A model generated the notes under the pieces. It was not told the DNA's origin. It saw only the letters and a program-made list of their open reading frames with translations, and searched no databases. From assembly GCA_014384025.1 (NCBI GenBank), contig JACNGQ010000272.1, positions 1 through 34,010 of the forward strand: DNA of 34,010 nt, in the 5' to 3' direction. Numbering within the stretch: position 1 is the stretch's first letter; each line of letters opens with the position of its first letter. Source of the DNA: Planctomycetota bacterium (GTDB taxonomy: Bacteria > Planctomycetota > Phycisphaerae > Sedimentisphaerales > Anaerobacaceae). A program made the position numbers and the translations under genes. This document shows positions 8,116 through 16,659 of the stretch, piece after piece.

Positions 8116-9225
8116 ATGTATAATCAATATCCCATTGAACTTATAAAAATAGGTGTCGCAAGTTTCCGTAATTATTGTTCGCGAAGGCTTCATTGCTATT
8201 CTGGAAAAGCCTTCTATAAACCTGTAAATGTTATTATAGATATTACCAATAAATGCAACTTAAGATGCAGACACTGTTCCGTATGGTCGGATTCTCAGAA
8301 GACAACATTTATGTCGGCGCATCAGGTTAAGAAGTTACTGTCTGATTTAGAGGATTGGCTTGGCACTTTTAAGTTCGGTTTTTGCGGAGGTGAACCTCTT
8401 TTAAGAAATGACCTCATTGAAATAATTCAATTTGCCTGCCGGAAAGGAATCATTACCGGTGTAATTAGTAATGGAGTTCTTTTGGATGAAAAATGGGCAG
8501 AACAGTTATTGTCTTCTGGGATATCTAGTGTGACTATATCTCTGGATGGGTTTACTCCACAAACCCATGACTTTGTGAGAGGTGCTCCGGGAACATTTGC
8601 TAAAACAACTGCTGCGGTTAAGCATCTTAAAGATCTCAGGAAAAAGTATAATTCAAAAACAAGGATTACTATCAACACCGTTATTCTGGAATCTAATTTG
8701 GATGAATTAGTGGATATATTAAATTGGGTGGAAACAAACGGTTTAGATGATATTTGGTTCGCTCCTCTGGGACAAAATTTTGGTGCCTCGGTGGGTAATG
8801 CAGATTGGTCTAAAGAAAATGATTTATGGGTAAAACGGTTAGACAAACTGGATCAAGTCTTAGACGAACTGATCCGACGAAAAAAAAATGGGAGCCCGAT
8901 TAACAATACTATTTCCCATTTAAATTCCTTAAGACATTATTTCAGGCCCGACTGTTCAGTAAAGCCACCAACGTGTGAGGCGGGTATTACTACTATAGGT
9001 ATATCAGCAAACGGAGATATGGTCCTGTGTCCGTATATGGAGGCTCTCGGCAATGTTATGAATTCTGACTTAAAGGAGATTTGGAATTCTGATAAGGCTG
9101 TAAGAATTAGGAATCAAATAAAAACCTGCGAAAAAGCTTGTTATGTAAGGTACGGTTTCTATCAAAAGCCCTTGATTGAGCAAATCAGAAGATTCTCCAG
9201 AATGATAAAGGAATCGAGAACATGA
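8116..9225 (+). CDS. Radical SAM protein with SPASM-like C-terminal cysteines
   Basis: This 369-residue protein has the radical SAM cluster motif C47-x3-C51-x2-C54 in TNKCNLRCRHC, followed by FGFCGGEPLL (the SAM-binding GGE motif) and TISLDG. A C-terminal set of cysteines, C280, C287, C305 (MVLCPY), C338 and C342, plus GISANGDMVLCP and LKEIWNS, follows the SPASM/twitch pattern that binds auxiliary Fe-S clusters. Family members modify peptides, sugars or cofactors by radical chemistry in the cytoplasm. The stop overlaps the start of the next gene by ATGA (9222-9225), so the two are translationally coupled. The substrate is unknown; the setting suggests tailoring of the polysaccharide, its lipid carrier or a nucleotide sugar. 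The start at 8116 lacks an obvious Shine-Dalgarno. Confidence 0.88.
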   Translation: MYNQYPIELIKIGVASFRNYCSRRLHCYSGKAFYKPVNVIIDITNKCNLRCRHCSVWSDSQKTTFMSAHQVKKLLSDLEDWLGTFKFGFCGGEPLLRNDLIEIIQFACRKGIITGVISNGVLLDEKWAEQLLSSGISSVTISLDGFTPQTHDFVRGAPGTFAKTTAAVKHLKDLRKKYNSKTRITINTVILESNLDELVDILNWVETNGLDDIWFAPLGQNFGASVGNADWSKENDLWVKRLDKLDQVLDELIRRKKNGSPINNTISHLNSLRHYFRPDCSVKPPTCEAGITTIGISANGDMVLCPYMEALGNVMNSDLKEIWNSDKAVRIRNQIKTCEKACYVRYGFYQKPLIEQIRRFSRMIKESRT

Positions 9226-10751
9226 AGATTTTGTTTATTTATCCGGATTTCGTAAGCACTGGAAAAGACCGGCATGGTATGTATAACCATGGAATCGGCC
9301 TGTTATCTGCCGTTCTAAAAAAAGAAGGACACGAAGTTGCTCTACTTCATATAATCAAGCCAATAACAAAAAATAAATTTACTGACCACCTTAATAGACA
9401 ACAACCTGATATCGTTGCTTTTTCGGCCACTACTAATCTCTATAAGTATGTTAAGGACTGGAGCAAGTGGACAAAAGAACATTCTGAAGCAATAGTCATA
9501 TGTGGTGGAATACATCCGACTTTGGTTCCGGAAGAAGTCATAAAAGAAAAATCCATTGATGCCGTTTGCATTAGAGAAGGGGAATACTCTTTGGCTGAAT
9601 TTTGCAAATACATTGATAACAATATCGATAATAAGCATATCAACGGGATTTGGTTAAAGGAGGACGGGAAAATTTATAAAGGGGAACCCAGACCACTTTC
9701 TAATCTGGACGAGTTGCCTTTCCCGGACAAGAGCATCTTCGATTATAGAAATCTGACTTTAGGAAGCGAGGGTTGTGGAATATTTATGGCCTCAAAAGGA
9801 TGCCCTTATAATTGCACATATTGCTGCAATGAAACCCTTAGGAAAAGTACGAACACTTCTGGGCAGCCTTATGTAAGATTCAAAAGCGTTGACTATATCA
9901 TCGCAGAAATCGAGGATGAATTAACAAAATATCCCTTTATCAATGTCATAGGTTTTGACGATGATATTTTGCCCTTAAAAATCGACTGGTTTGAAGAATT
10001 CGTAAAGCAGTACAAAAGAAATATTCACCTTCCTATGGCATGTAACCTCAGACCTAATCTTGCGACAAAAGAAAGGTTTAAACTGTTAAAAGAAGCTGGT
10101 TGTATTCAGATTGCTATGGGAATAGAAGCTGGAAATGACTTTATTAGAAACACGATTCTTAAACGCAATCTCTCACTAGAACAGATTATTAACGCCTACA
10201 GTTTATGTGAAGAAGCAGGGATAAAAATGTTTGCATATAATATGATAGGCTTGCCTTTTGAAAATGTTTCTACAATGCTGGAAACAATTAAGCTAAATGC
10301 ACAAGTGAAGATCGATATGTGCCAGGCCAGCATTTTCTATCCTTATCCTAAAACCGAACTTTATGAATTATGCAGGAGAGAAAATCTAATTACTAATCGT
10401 TACGGTAAGTTCAGGAATTTTTTTACAGATACCCCTCTTAATTTTACTTTAATTGAAAGATGCCAGATACGTTTTATACAAAGGTATTTCAGAGTCCTGG
10501 TGATAGTGTATTGTTTTATATTCTCATTACCTGAGAAGACCTCAAAAGTGTGTGTAAAAATTTATGATTCTTTTCTTTCCTCCAGGATTACAGCAGTATT
10601 AATTTGCCCTGTTTTATTAATAATCCACCAAGCTATAATGAGTACTAAAATGACCAACAAGGCCGGTAGGTGGATTCTAAGAAACATATTGGAAAATCCT
10701 AATCAATCACGTAAATTAAAAAAATCCTCAAACCTCAAAAAAACAGAATGA
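9222..10751 (+). CDS. B12-binding-domain radical SAM protein (paralogue A)
   Basis: This 509-residue protein has an N-terminal B12-binding Rossmann-like domain (MKILFIYPDF, then VICGGIHPTLVPEE) and a BchE/P-methylase-type radical SAM core with C194-x3-C198-x2-C201 in SKGCPYNCTYCCN. IGFDDDILP, MACNLRPNL and MGIEAGNDFIRN are later core strands. The classical DxHxxG cobalamin-ligand motif is not seen, as in many BchE-like proteins. The C-terminus (about 415-509) has two hydrophobic stretches that may contact membrane. It overlaps the preceding radical SAM gene by four bases. Its closest relative in the window is the protein at 12468, which shares segment after segment. Family members C-methylate or cyclise unactivated carbons; the substrate here is not known. 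Confidence 0.88.
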   Translation: MKILFIYPDFVSTGKDRHGMYNHGIGLLSAVLKKEGHEVALLHIIKPITKNKFTDHLNRQQPDIVAFSATTNLYKYVKDWSKWTKEHSEAIVICGGIHPTLVPEEVIKEKSIDAVCIREGEYSLAEFCKYIDNNIDNKHINGIWLKEDGKIYKGEPRPLSNLDELPFPDKSIFDYRNLTLGSEGCGIFMASKGCPYNCTYCCNETLRKSTNTSGQPYVRFKSVDYIIAEIEDELTKYPFINVIGFDDDILPLKIDWFEEFVKQYKRNIHLPMACNLRPNLATKERFKLLKEAGCIQIAMGIEAGNDFIRNTILKRNLSLEQIINAYSLCEEAGIKMFAYNMIGLPFENVSTMLETIKLNAQVKIDMCQASIFYPYPKTELYELCRRENLITNRYGKFRNFFTDTPLNFTLIERCQIRFIQRYFRVLVIVYCFIFSLPEKTSKVCVKIYDSFLSSRITAVLICPVLLIIHQAIMSTKMTNKAGRWILRNILENPNQSRKLKKSSNLKKTE

Positions 10752-11036
10752 AAACTGTTTTTGTCTTTCGGATATGCTCTCTTAAACATTTTTCTCGAAA
10801 CGTTATTAAGACTACAGAAGACACACTTTCAAATCATTATTACATTTCAATGTATTAAAACCCGTTGAAATGTGCTTGTCGATGAGCTAAATACATCAAG
10901 TGTGAAAATAATTGCATGAAACATAGTTAATTTTAGAGAGATCCTAAATCATACTTATCTTTGGAAGAAATATATTAAGAACGTTTATTGTCATTAAGAC
11001 CTTAGAACACACAAAAATAGAGAGAGTCGTTTTTTA
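10752..11036. other. Intergenic stretch with a 9-base-pair hairpin
   Basis: No gene is seen in these 285 bases. ACATTTCAA at 10842-10850 and TTGAAATGT at 10865-10873 are perfectly complementary around a 14-base loop. There is no T-run after it. It separates the radical SAM pair from the next radical SAM gene and could be a regulatory or mRNA-processing structure. Confidence 0.4.
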
Positions 11037-12455
11037 ATGAAATACAGTCGAGTATTATTAGTAAGAACTTCTGTTCAGTTTTTCGGTTCTTATTTGCCGG
11101 TAGGACTGGGCATTCTGAGTGAAATCTTAAAGGATAAAGCTGTTGACCATGAGGTCATGGATATGAATATAGGAAATAAAGTTGATGATCTCATTTCAAA
11201 AATTTCCATATTCAAGCCGGACCTGATAGGAATTAGTTTATTATCGGTGGCTTACAAAGAAGCCTACGATTTGCTCAGAAAGATTAAAAAGATTTTTCCT
11301 GACGTTGACATTGTTGTCGGAGGTCCCCATATTTCGATATTTAAAGAAAGTGTCCTTAAACAATGTGAGTCTATAGATTTTGGTGTAATTGGGGAGGGAG
11401 AGGAAGTTCTTGTAGAATTATGCAGTGATAAAAAATTAAAAGATATAAAAGGCCTATTTTATCGTAATGGCAATGAAATAGTTTTCTCTGGAGACAGAAA
11501 GCTTATTACTAATCTTGACAGTTTCCCTTTTCCGAAATATGAAAAGTTTGAAATAAATAAATACGAAAAAATTATCCCTGTTTATTCATCAAGAGGTTGT
11601 CCATATAGATGCACTTTTTGCTCCGTTCATCAGGTTATAGGAAGAGGATTCAGAGCCCAAACGGCCGAATATGTACTCAATGAACTAAAATACTGGTACT
11701 TTCAGGGATATCGGCACATATATTTCTTCGATGATGATTTTTCTCAAGACCTTGAAAGGATTTTCAGGTTATGCAAATTAATCAAAAAAGAAAAGATCAA
11801 TGATTTAAGGATGTCTTGTGCTGATGTTAGGGCCGATAAGCTTAATAAGGATTTATTGAAAGCCATGTGGGAAGTCGGTTTCAGGGAAGTAGATCTTGGT
11901 GTGGAAGGGGGCAATAATAAAATATTAAGATCTATAAAGAAAGGTGAGACCATTGAGAGAATAGAAGAAACTATTAGAGACGCATGTGACTTGGGTTTTA
12001 ATGTTCAATTATTTTTTCAAATTGGTTTTCCGGGCCAAACTGTTTCAGATATCGAAGATGCCGTTGAGCTTGCGCTTAAATATCCCATTAAAAGGGCGCA
12101 TTTCTTTAATACTGTTCCAACACCTAACACAGAATTATATAAATGGATTTTACAGAATAGTCGTTTATTAGAGAAGCCGGAAGAGTACATGAATGGAGCA
12201 TATCATACGGTGAATAAGCCCCTTTTTGAGACAGATGAGCTATCTTTAGAGGATAGAAAAAAAATGTTGGATTATACAAGTAAAATCTCAATCCTGACTT
12301 TGAAAAACTACTATTCACGAAAACTGAAAAAATATGGATTGTTAGGAAAATTAATAGTCATAATAGGTTTTAATAAAGCTTTTATAAAATTAAGAGAAAA
12401 TACCAAACTCTGGAACACAATCTCTTCAGTCCCAAAACGTCTTTTGAAAGCATAG
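11037..12455 (+). CDS. B12-binding-domain radical SAM protein (divergent type)
   Basis: This 472-residue protein has an N-terminal cobalamin-binding-like domain (PVGLGILSEIL, VVGGPHISIF) and a radical SAM core with C188-x3-C192-x2-C195 in SSRGCPYRCTFCSV. HIYFFDDDFSQD, DLGVEGGNNKILRSIKKG and FFQIGFPGQT are the conserved strands after the cluster motif. It has the same architecture as its two neighbours but is clearly more distant from both than they are from each other, so it probably acts on a different carbon or substrate. Only 12 bases separate it from the next radical SAM gene, which implies one transcript. The Shine-Dalgarno is weak (AGAGAG before 11037). Confidence 0.87.
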   Translation: MKYSRVLLVRTSVQFFGSYLPVGLGILSEILKDKAVDHEVMDMNIGNKVDDLISKISIFKPDLIGISLLSVAYKEAYDLLRKIKKIFPDVDIVVGGPHISIFKESVLKQCESIDFGVIGEGEEVLVELCSDKKLKDIKGLFYRNGNEIVFSGDRKLITNLDSFPFPKYEKFEINKYEKIIPVYSSRGCPYRCTFCSVHQVIGRGFRAQTAEYVLNELKYWYFQGYRHIYFFDDDFSQDLERIFRLCKLIKKEKINDLRMSCADVRADKLNKDLLKAMWEVGFREVDLGVEGGNNKILRSIKKGETIERIEETIRDACDLGFNVQLFFQIGFPGQTVSDIEDAVELALKYPIKRAHFFNTVPTPNTELYKWILQNSRLLEKPEEYMNGAYHTVNKPLFETDELSLEDRKKMLDYTSKISILTLKNYYSRKLKKYGLLGKLIVIIGFNKAFIKLRENTKLWNTISSVPKRLLKA

Positions 12456-12467
12456 TGGTAAATTATA

Positions 12468-13907
12468 ATGAAAATTCTTTTTGTTTACCCGGACATACTT
12501 CCTTATCTTCCTTTTTGGAAAGGCTATTATTATGAAGGCATAGGATCTTTATCTTCGTATCTAAAGCAACATGGGCATAACACATCCCTAATCCATATTA
12601 CTAAACCTATCAGCAAAGAAAACTTAATTAACACAGTTACTAATGAAGCCCCTGATCTCATTGGATTTTCCTCTACGTCACATGCCTTCCCTATTGTAAA
12701 AAAACTCGCACGTTGGATTAAAGAAGAGAAAATACCTGCGCCTGTTGTTTGTGGCGGGGTACATCCTACCATATCTCCCGATGAGGCCATAAATACAGAA
12801 GGCATCGATATGATTTGTAGAGGAGAAGGGGAAGAAACTCTGCATGAACTATGTAATAAATTAGCAAAAGGCAAGGACATCAGAAAAATTCAAAATATCT
12901 GGTATAAAGATAATGATGTAATTTTCAAAAATCCGCTAAGGCCGCCTTGTCAGGATTTGAGTGAGCTTCCTTTTCCTGATAGAAATATTTTCGAGTATAA
13001 AGATCTATTTCACGAAAGATTAGGTGAAGCATCGGTTATGATTTCAAGGGGCTGCCCTTATCAATGTAGTTATTGTTGTAATCATGTCCTGAATGGGCTT
13101 TATGGCCAAAATAATAAACGAGTCAGATTCAGGAGCGTAAATAATGCAATTGGCGAGATTAAACAAATACTGAATGATTTTTCTTTCATAAAGGCTATAC
13201 ACTTCGACGATGACATACTCTTCTTGGATAAGAAATGGGGTACTGATTTCATGTTAAAGTATAAAGAAGAAGTAGGAGTGCCATTTCGCTGTAATATGAG
13301 ACCTAATTTGTTGGATAAAGATAAAGTGGAACTTATGAAAAAAGCCGGATGTTTCCAGGTCGTAATCGGGCTTGAAAGTGGCAATGATTATATAAGAAAC
13401 AAGATTCTAAAGCGAAATTTAAGCAACGACCAAATAGTAAACGCTTTACAACTACTAAATGACGCAAAAATTCATACCAAATCTTTCAATATGGTAGGAA
13501 TCCCATTTGAGGATACAAGCACGATTCTGGACACAATAAAGTTGAACGCAAAAATGCATGTCGATGAAATTCAAGCTACAATTTTTCAGCCTTATCAGGG
13601 AACAACGTTGTATAATTTATGTTTAGAAAAGGGATTATTGACAAATAAGGAATTAGCCGAGGATTTCTTTTCGCCATCTCCGGTGTTGTTGGACACTGTT
13701 ACCCCTGAACATGTCTTGATGTTTAGAGATTATTTCAAAATTTTCGTAAGAATGTATCAAATACTATACTTGTTTCCAAACATCTTATCTCGCGTCCTAA
13801 TAAATTCTACGGATAAAGTTTTATCGCTTAAATATACTCCCAAAGTATTAAATAAAATCTTCCCAAGCATAAATTCAATATATAGATTAATCCAGTACAA
13901 AACCTAG
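12468..13907 (+). CDS. B12-binding-domain radical SAM protein (paralogue B)
   Basis: This 479-residue protein is built like the one at 9222: MKILFVYPDI, VVCGGVHPTISPDE in the B12 domain, then C196-x3-C200-x2-C203 in SRGCPYQCSYCCN, IHFDDDILFLDK, RCNMRPNLLDKD and IGLESGNDYIRNKILKRNLS. The same phrases occur at matching places in the 9222 protein, so the pair arose by duplication although a divergent family member now lies between them. The C-terminus lacks the long hydrophobic tail of the 9222 protein. It is likely co-transcribed with the gene ending at 12455. The reaction and substrate are unknown; a C-methyl or ring-forming tailoring step is an inference from the family. Confidence 0.88.
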   Translation: MKILFVYPDILPYLPFWKGYYYEGIGSLSSYLKQHGHNTSLIHITKPISKENLINTVTNEAPDLIGFSSTSHAFPIVKKLARWIKEEKIPAPVVCGGVHPTISPDEAINTEGIDMICRGEGEETLHELCNKLAKGKDIRKIQNIWYKDNDVIFKNPLRPPCQDLSELPFPDRNIFEYKDLFHERLGEASVMISRGCPYQCSYCCNHVLNGLYGQNNKRVRFRSVNNAIGEIKQILNDFSFIKAIHFDDDILFLDKKWGTDFMLKYKEEVGVPFRCNMRPNLLDKDKVELMKKAGCFQVVIGLESGNDYIRNKILKRNLSNDQIVNALQLLNDAKIHTKSFNMVGIPFEDTSTILDTIKLNAKMHVDEIQATIFQPYQGTTLYNLCLEKGLLTNKELAEDFFSPSPVLLDTVTPEHVLMFRDYFKIFVRMYQILYLFPNILSRVLINSTDKVLSLKYTPKVLNKIFPSINSIYRLIQYKT

Positions 13908-13959
13908 ATGACAATAGAATAATTGTTTCATTTACAAAAAAGCCTCAGGAATATCATCC

Positions 13960-15102
13960 ATGGATAAGATAAATGTCATGCATATTACGAATAATATTGG
14001 CTATGCGTCAAGTGTAGAACGTTTAATCTTGACTTTGACAGAAAAGATAGAAAAGCCCAGGTTCAGCATAAGTATTGTGTCCTTGACCGAGCCTGAGCGC
14101 GTATCAAAAACTTTTTTAAATAGTGCGAGAGCTCTGGGAGCGCCCACGAACCTCATACCATGGAAAAGGTCTAAGCCTTTTGCTACTTCGATTTTAAAGT
14201 TGACTAAACTAATAAAAAAATATGAAATAGATATAGTGCATACACACGAAGTGAGAACAAACCTTGTTGGCCTGATAGCAGCCAGGTTAACTGGTGTCAA
14301 GATGGTTGCCTCCATCCATGGGTGGGTTATGAACACAGTTCCATTTTTATGGAAACTCTATCAACATTTTGACAGACGAGTTATTAGATGCTGTGACCAT
14401 ATCATTGTTGGCTCAAATTTCCTAAGAAACGAAATAATTAAAATGGGCATTCCTTCTCAGAAAGTAACCACTATTCACAATGCCATAGATACTACAAGTT
14501 TAGACTTATCTGCTTCTTCAATGAACTTCAAGAAAAAATATAATCTTAATCCAAAGGATACACTAATTGGTACTGTAGGAAGGATCAGCAGGGAAAAGGG
14601 GCATAAATATTTACTGGAAGCCGCAAAGATTGTGATCCAGCAGCATCCTGATGTAAAGTTTTTAATCGTGGGAGAGGGAGAGATAAGGGCTGAACTGGAA
14701 ATATATGCTAAATCGCTGGGTATATTTGATAATGTCATTTTTACCGGATATTATAAGAACCTGTCCGAGGCACTCGCTGTTATGGATCTTTTTGTTATAC
14801 CTTCTCTTACAGAAAGTCTGCCCCTGGCTGTCCTGGAGGCTATGGCCGCAGGCAAGCCTGTTATTAGCACAAATGTTGGCGGCATACCGGAAATCATAAT
14901 TCATGGAGAAACGGGACTTCTTGTAAGACCACAGAATGGAATGGAACTGGCTAATTCAATTATTACTATGTTAAACAATAATGATCTTCTTTTCAAAATG
15001 GCAAAGAAAGGCAAGGAGCTTGTGAATACTGAATTTTCTATTCATAATTTCATAGAACAAACAGAAAACCTTTATTCTAATATAATCCGCAATCATACAT
15101 GA
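13960..15102 (+). CDS. GT4-family glycosyltransferase
   Basis: This 380-residue GT-B retaining glycosyltransferase adds a sugar to the lipid-linked repeat unit at the cytoplasmic face. The N-terminal domain has HITNNIGYASSVERL, where most relatives have a GGxE(R/T) motif, and DIVHTHEVRTNLVG. The C-terminal domain has IGTVGRISREKGH, FLIVGEGE and the E-x7-E donor-site motif (E285 and E293) in ESLPLAVLEAMAAGKPVI, followed by GGIPEIIIHGETGLLV. The ATG at 13960 follows a CAGGA element. It directly follows the radical SAM genes (52 bases). The sugar donor cannot be told from sequence. Confidence 0.93.
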   Translation: MDKINVMHITNNIGYASSVERLILTLTEKIEKPRFSISIVSLTEPERVSKTFLNSARALGAPTNLIPWKRSKPFATSILKLTKLIKKYEIDIVHTHEVRTNLVGLIAARLTGVKMVASIHGWVMNTVPFLWKLYQHFDRRVIRCCDHIIVGSNFLRNEIIKMGIPSQKVTTIHNAIDTTSLDLSASSMNFKKKYNLNPKDTLIGTVGRISREKGHKYLLEAAKIVIQQHPDVKFLIVGEGEIRAELEIYAKSLGIFDNVIFTGYYKNLSEALAVMDLFVIPSLTESLPLAVLEAMAAGKPVISTNVGGIPEIIIHGETGLLVRPQNGMELANSIITMLNNNDLLFKMAKKGKELVNTEFSIHNFIEQTENLYSNIIRNHT

Positions 15103-15256
15103 TTGTAATATGCCACCATCTCATTATGAACAGAGATGCTGATAAATACTTAATTTAAAAATTAGCCTTCTTGTATATTTTATATTCTTGAGCATATTTA
15201 TTACCAGAATTCCAATCTGACCTTTGAAATACTTATACTGACAGGCAAGATACTAT

Positions 15257-16372
15257 ATGAAAATTGGAATTTGTGCTGAAATGATAGGAACCACACACGG
15301 TGGGCCTGAAAGCTATATCTTTAACCTTGTCAAAGCGTTAATGGAATTAGACCAAGAGAATGCATATAATTTGTATGTTGTCAGAAAAGATGTGCTTAAC
15401 AATATAAATGTCCCCTCCAATTTCCGCGTTTCCCCCATCGGCCTTTATAACTCATGGATCCGAAATTTAATCATTATGCCGTTCATATCTTTAACGGATC
15501 CGGTAGATATCTTGCATGTGCAAAATGTTGTTCATCCGTGTTATAGAGGAAAACTCGTCGCTTCCATCCATGATCTCTCCTTTGAGATTTTCCATGATAC
15601 CTTTACAAAAGGTATGCAGTTTAGATTGTCAAAATTGGTTAGACGAACCGCCCGCAAAGCAGATGCAGTATTAACCGGATCTCAAAATACAAAAAAAGAC
15701 CTAATAAATTTTTATGGAATTCGCCCTGAAAAAATCGAAGTAATTCCTTATGCACATGACCGGATATATAGACCTGTAAAAGATCATGAAATATTCGATA
15801 CTATAAAAAGGAAATACGGGCTCCCCGAAAAGTTCATACTTTATGTGGGAGCTCTACAGCCCAGAAAAAATATAACCGGTCTGATAAAGGCATGGAATAT
15901 ATTAAGAAGAAAATACGGTTTAGAGATAAAACTGGTTATTACCGGCAAACAAGCCTGGTTATGTTCTGAGATAATGAAAGCCGTAACAAATATTGAATAT
16001 TCGCAAGAGATCATTTACACAGGCTATATCCCAAAAGAGGAATTACCTTTCGTCTTTAATGCTGCTGATTTATTTGTTTTTCCTTCTTTTTACGAGGGAT
16101 TTGGACTTGTTGTTTTGGAAGCGATGGCTTGCGGAACTCCTGTCATTACAGCTGACAACTCTTCTTTACCCGAAGTGGTTGGTGATGCTGGAATATTAAT
16201 TGATCCCAATAACTGTGAAGAAATTGCCGAGGCAATGCATAATGTACTAACAAACCCGGAACTCAAAGAAAGTATGATTACAAAAGGACTTAAAAGGAGT
16301 GAAAGTTTTTCCTGGAAATATACTGCTGAAAAAACCATGAATGTATATCATAAAATTGGAAAAAGTTCGTAA
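15257..16372 (+). CDS. GT4-family glycosyltransferase
   Basis: This 371-residue GT-B glycosyltransferase resembles mannosyl- and rhamnosyl-transferases of O-antigen clusters. The N-terminal motif is THGGPESYIFNLV. The linker region has ASIHDLSFEIFHD, and the C-terminal domain has ILYVGALQPRKNI and the E-x7-E motif (E280, E288) in YEGFGLVVLEAMACGTPVITA, with SSLPEVVGDAGILIDP after it. It lies 154 bases after the preceding glycosyltransferase. It is followed at once by an epimerase relic rather than by the next intact gene. The donor sugar is not determinable. Confidence 0.93.
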   Translation: MKIGICAEMIGTTHGGPESYIFNLVKALMELDQENAYNLYVVRKDVLNNINVPSNFRVSPIGLYNSWIRNLIIMPFISLTDPVDILHVQNVVHPCYRGKLVASIHDLSFEIFHDTFTKGMQFRLSKLVRRTARKADAVLTGSQNTKKDLINFYGIRPEKIEVIPYAHDRIYRPVKDHEIFDTIKRKYGLPEKFILYVGALQPRKNITGLIKAWNILRRKYGLEIKLVITGKQAWLCSEIMKAVTNIEYSQEIIYTGYIPKEELPFVFNAADLFVFPSFYEGFGLVVLEAMACGTPVITADNSSLPEVVGDAGILIDPNNCEEIAEAMHNVLTNPELKESMITKGLKRSESFSWKYTAEKTMNVYHKIGKSS

Positions 16373-16375
16373 TTA

Positions 16376-16534
16376 TCCCGGATTACTGGTGCTGGTGATT
16401 TTATTTGATCCCATCTTGTCGAGTATTGTGTGGAACATGGTCATAGTATAAAAGCCTTTGTTCATTATAATTGTTGCAATCTCAATGAGATTTTGATATT
16501 TTGGGCCTTCAAGTATGCAGGGGAGTTTCTGTGA
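16376..16534 (+). pseudogene. Decayed N-terminus of a nucleotide-sugar epimerase/dehydratase
   Basis: In the frame of ATT at 16382 the bases read ITGAGDFI, stop (TGA 16406-16408), SHLVEYCVEHGHSIKAFVHY, NCCNLNEI and on to a second TGA at 16532. This is the start of an extended SDR (normally TGAxGFIGSHLVE, then xKAFVHYNSRN) with the third motif glycine turned into a stop. The same segment of the intact gene at 16660 reads KVKAFVHYNS, and the DNA agrees at 18 of 20 bases between 16451-16470 and 16756-16775. From 16520 to 16650 another frame stays open for about 45 codons but was not recognised. Confidence 0.72.
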
Positions 16535-16659
16535 AGTGTAAATGGGACAATTCCGGCCTTGTTATCATTGTAAGAACATATGTTAGCTGGTTTTTAAGAC
16601 AGGTCGTAATTGATCGTCCAAAAGGTGAAACGTTTCCTTCCTTATTATGAGATTTAATT

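Noticed and set aside
15117-15138. CATCTC/GAGATG inverted repeat after the first GT4 gene
   Set aside because: A six-base stem with a ten-base loop and no T-run is too weak to call a terminator.
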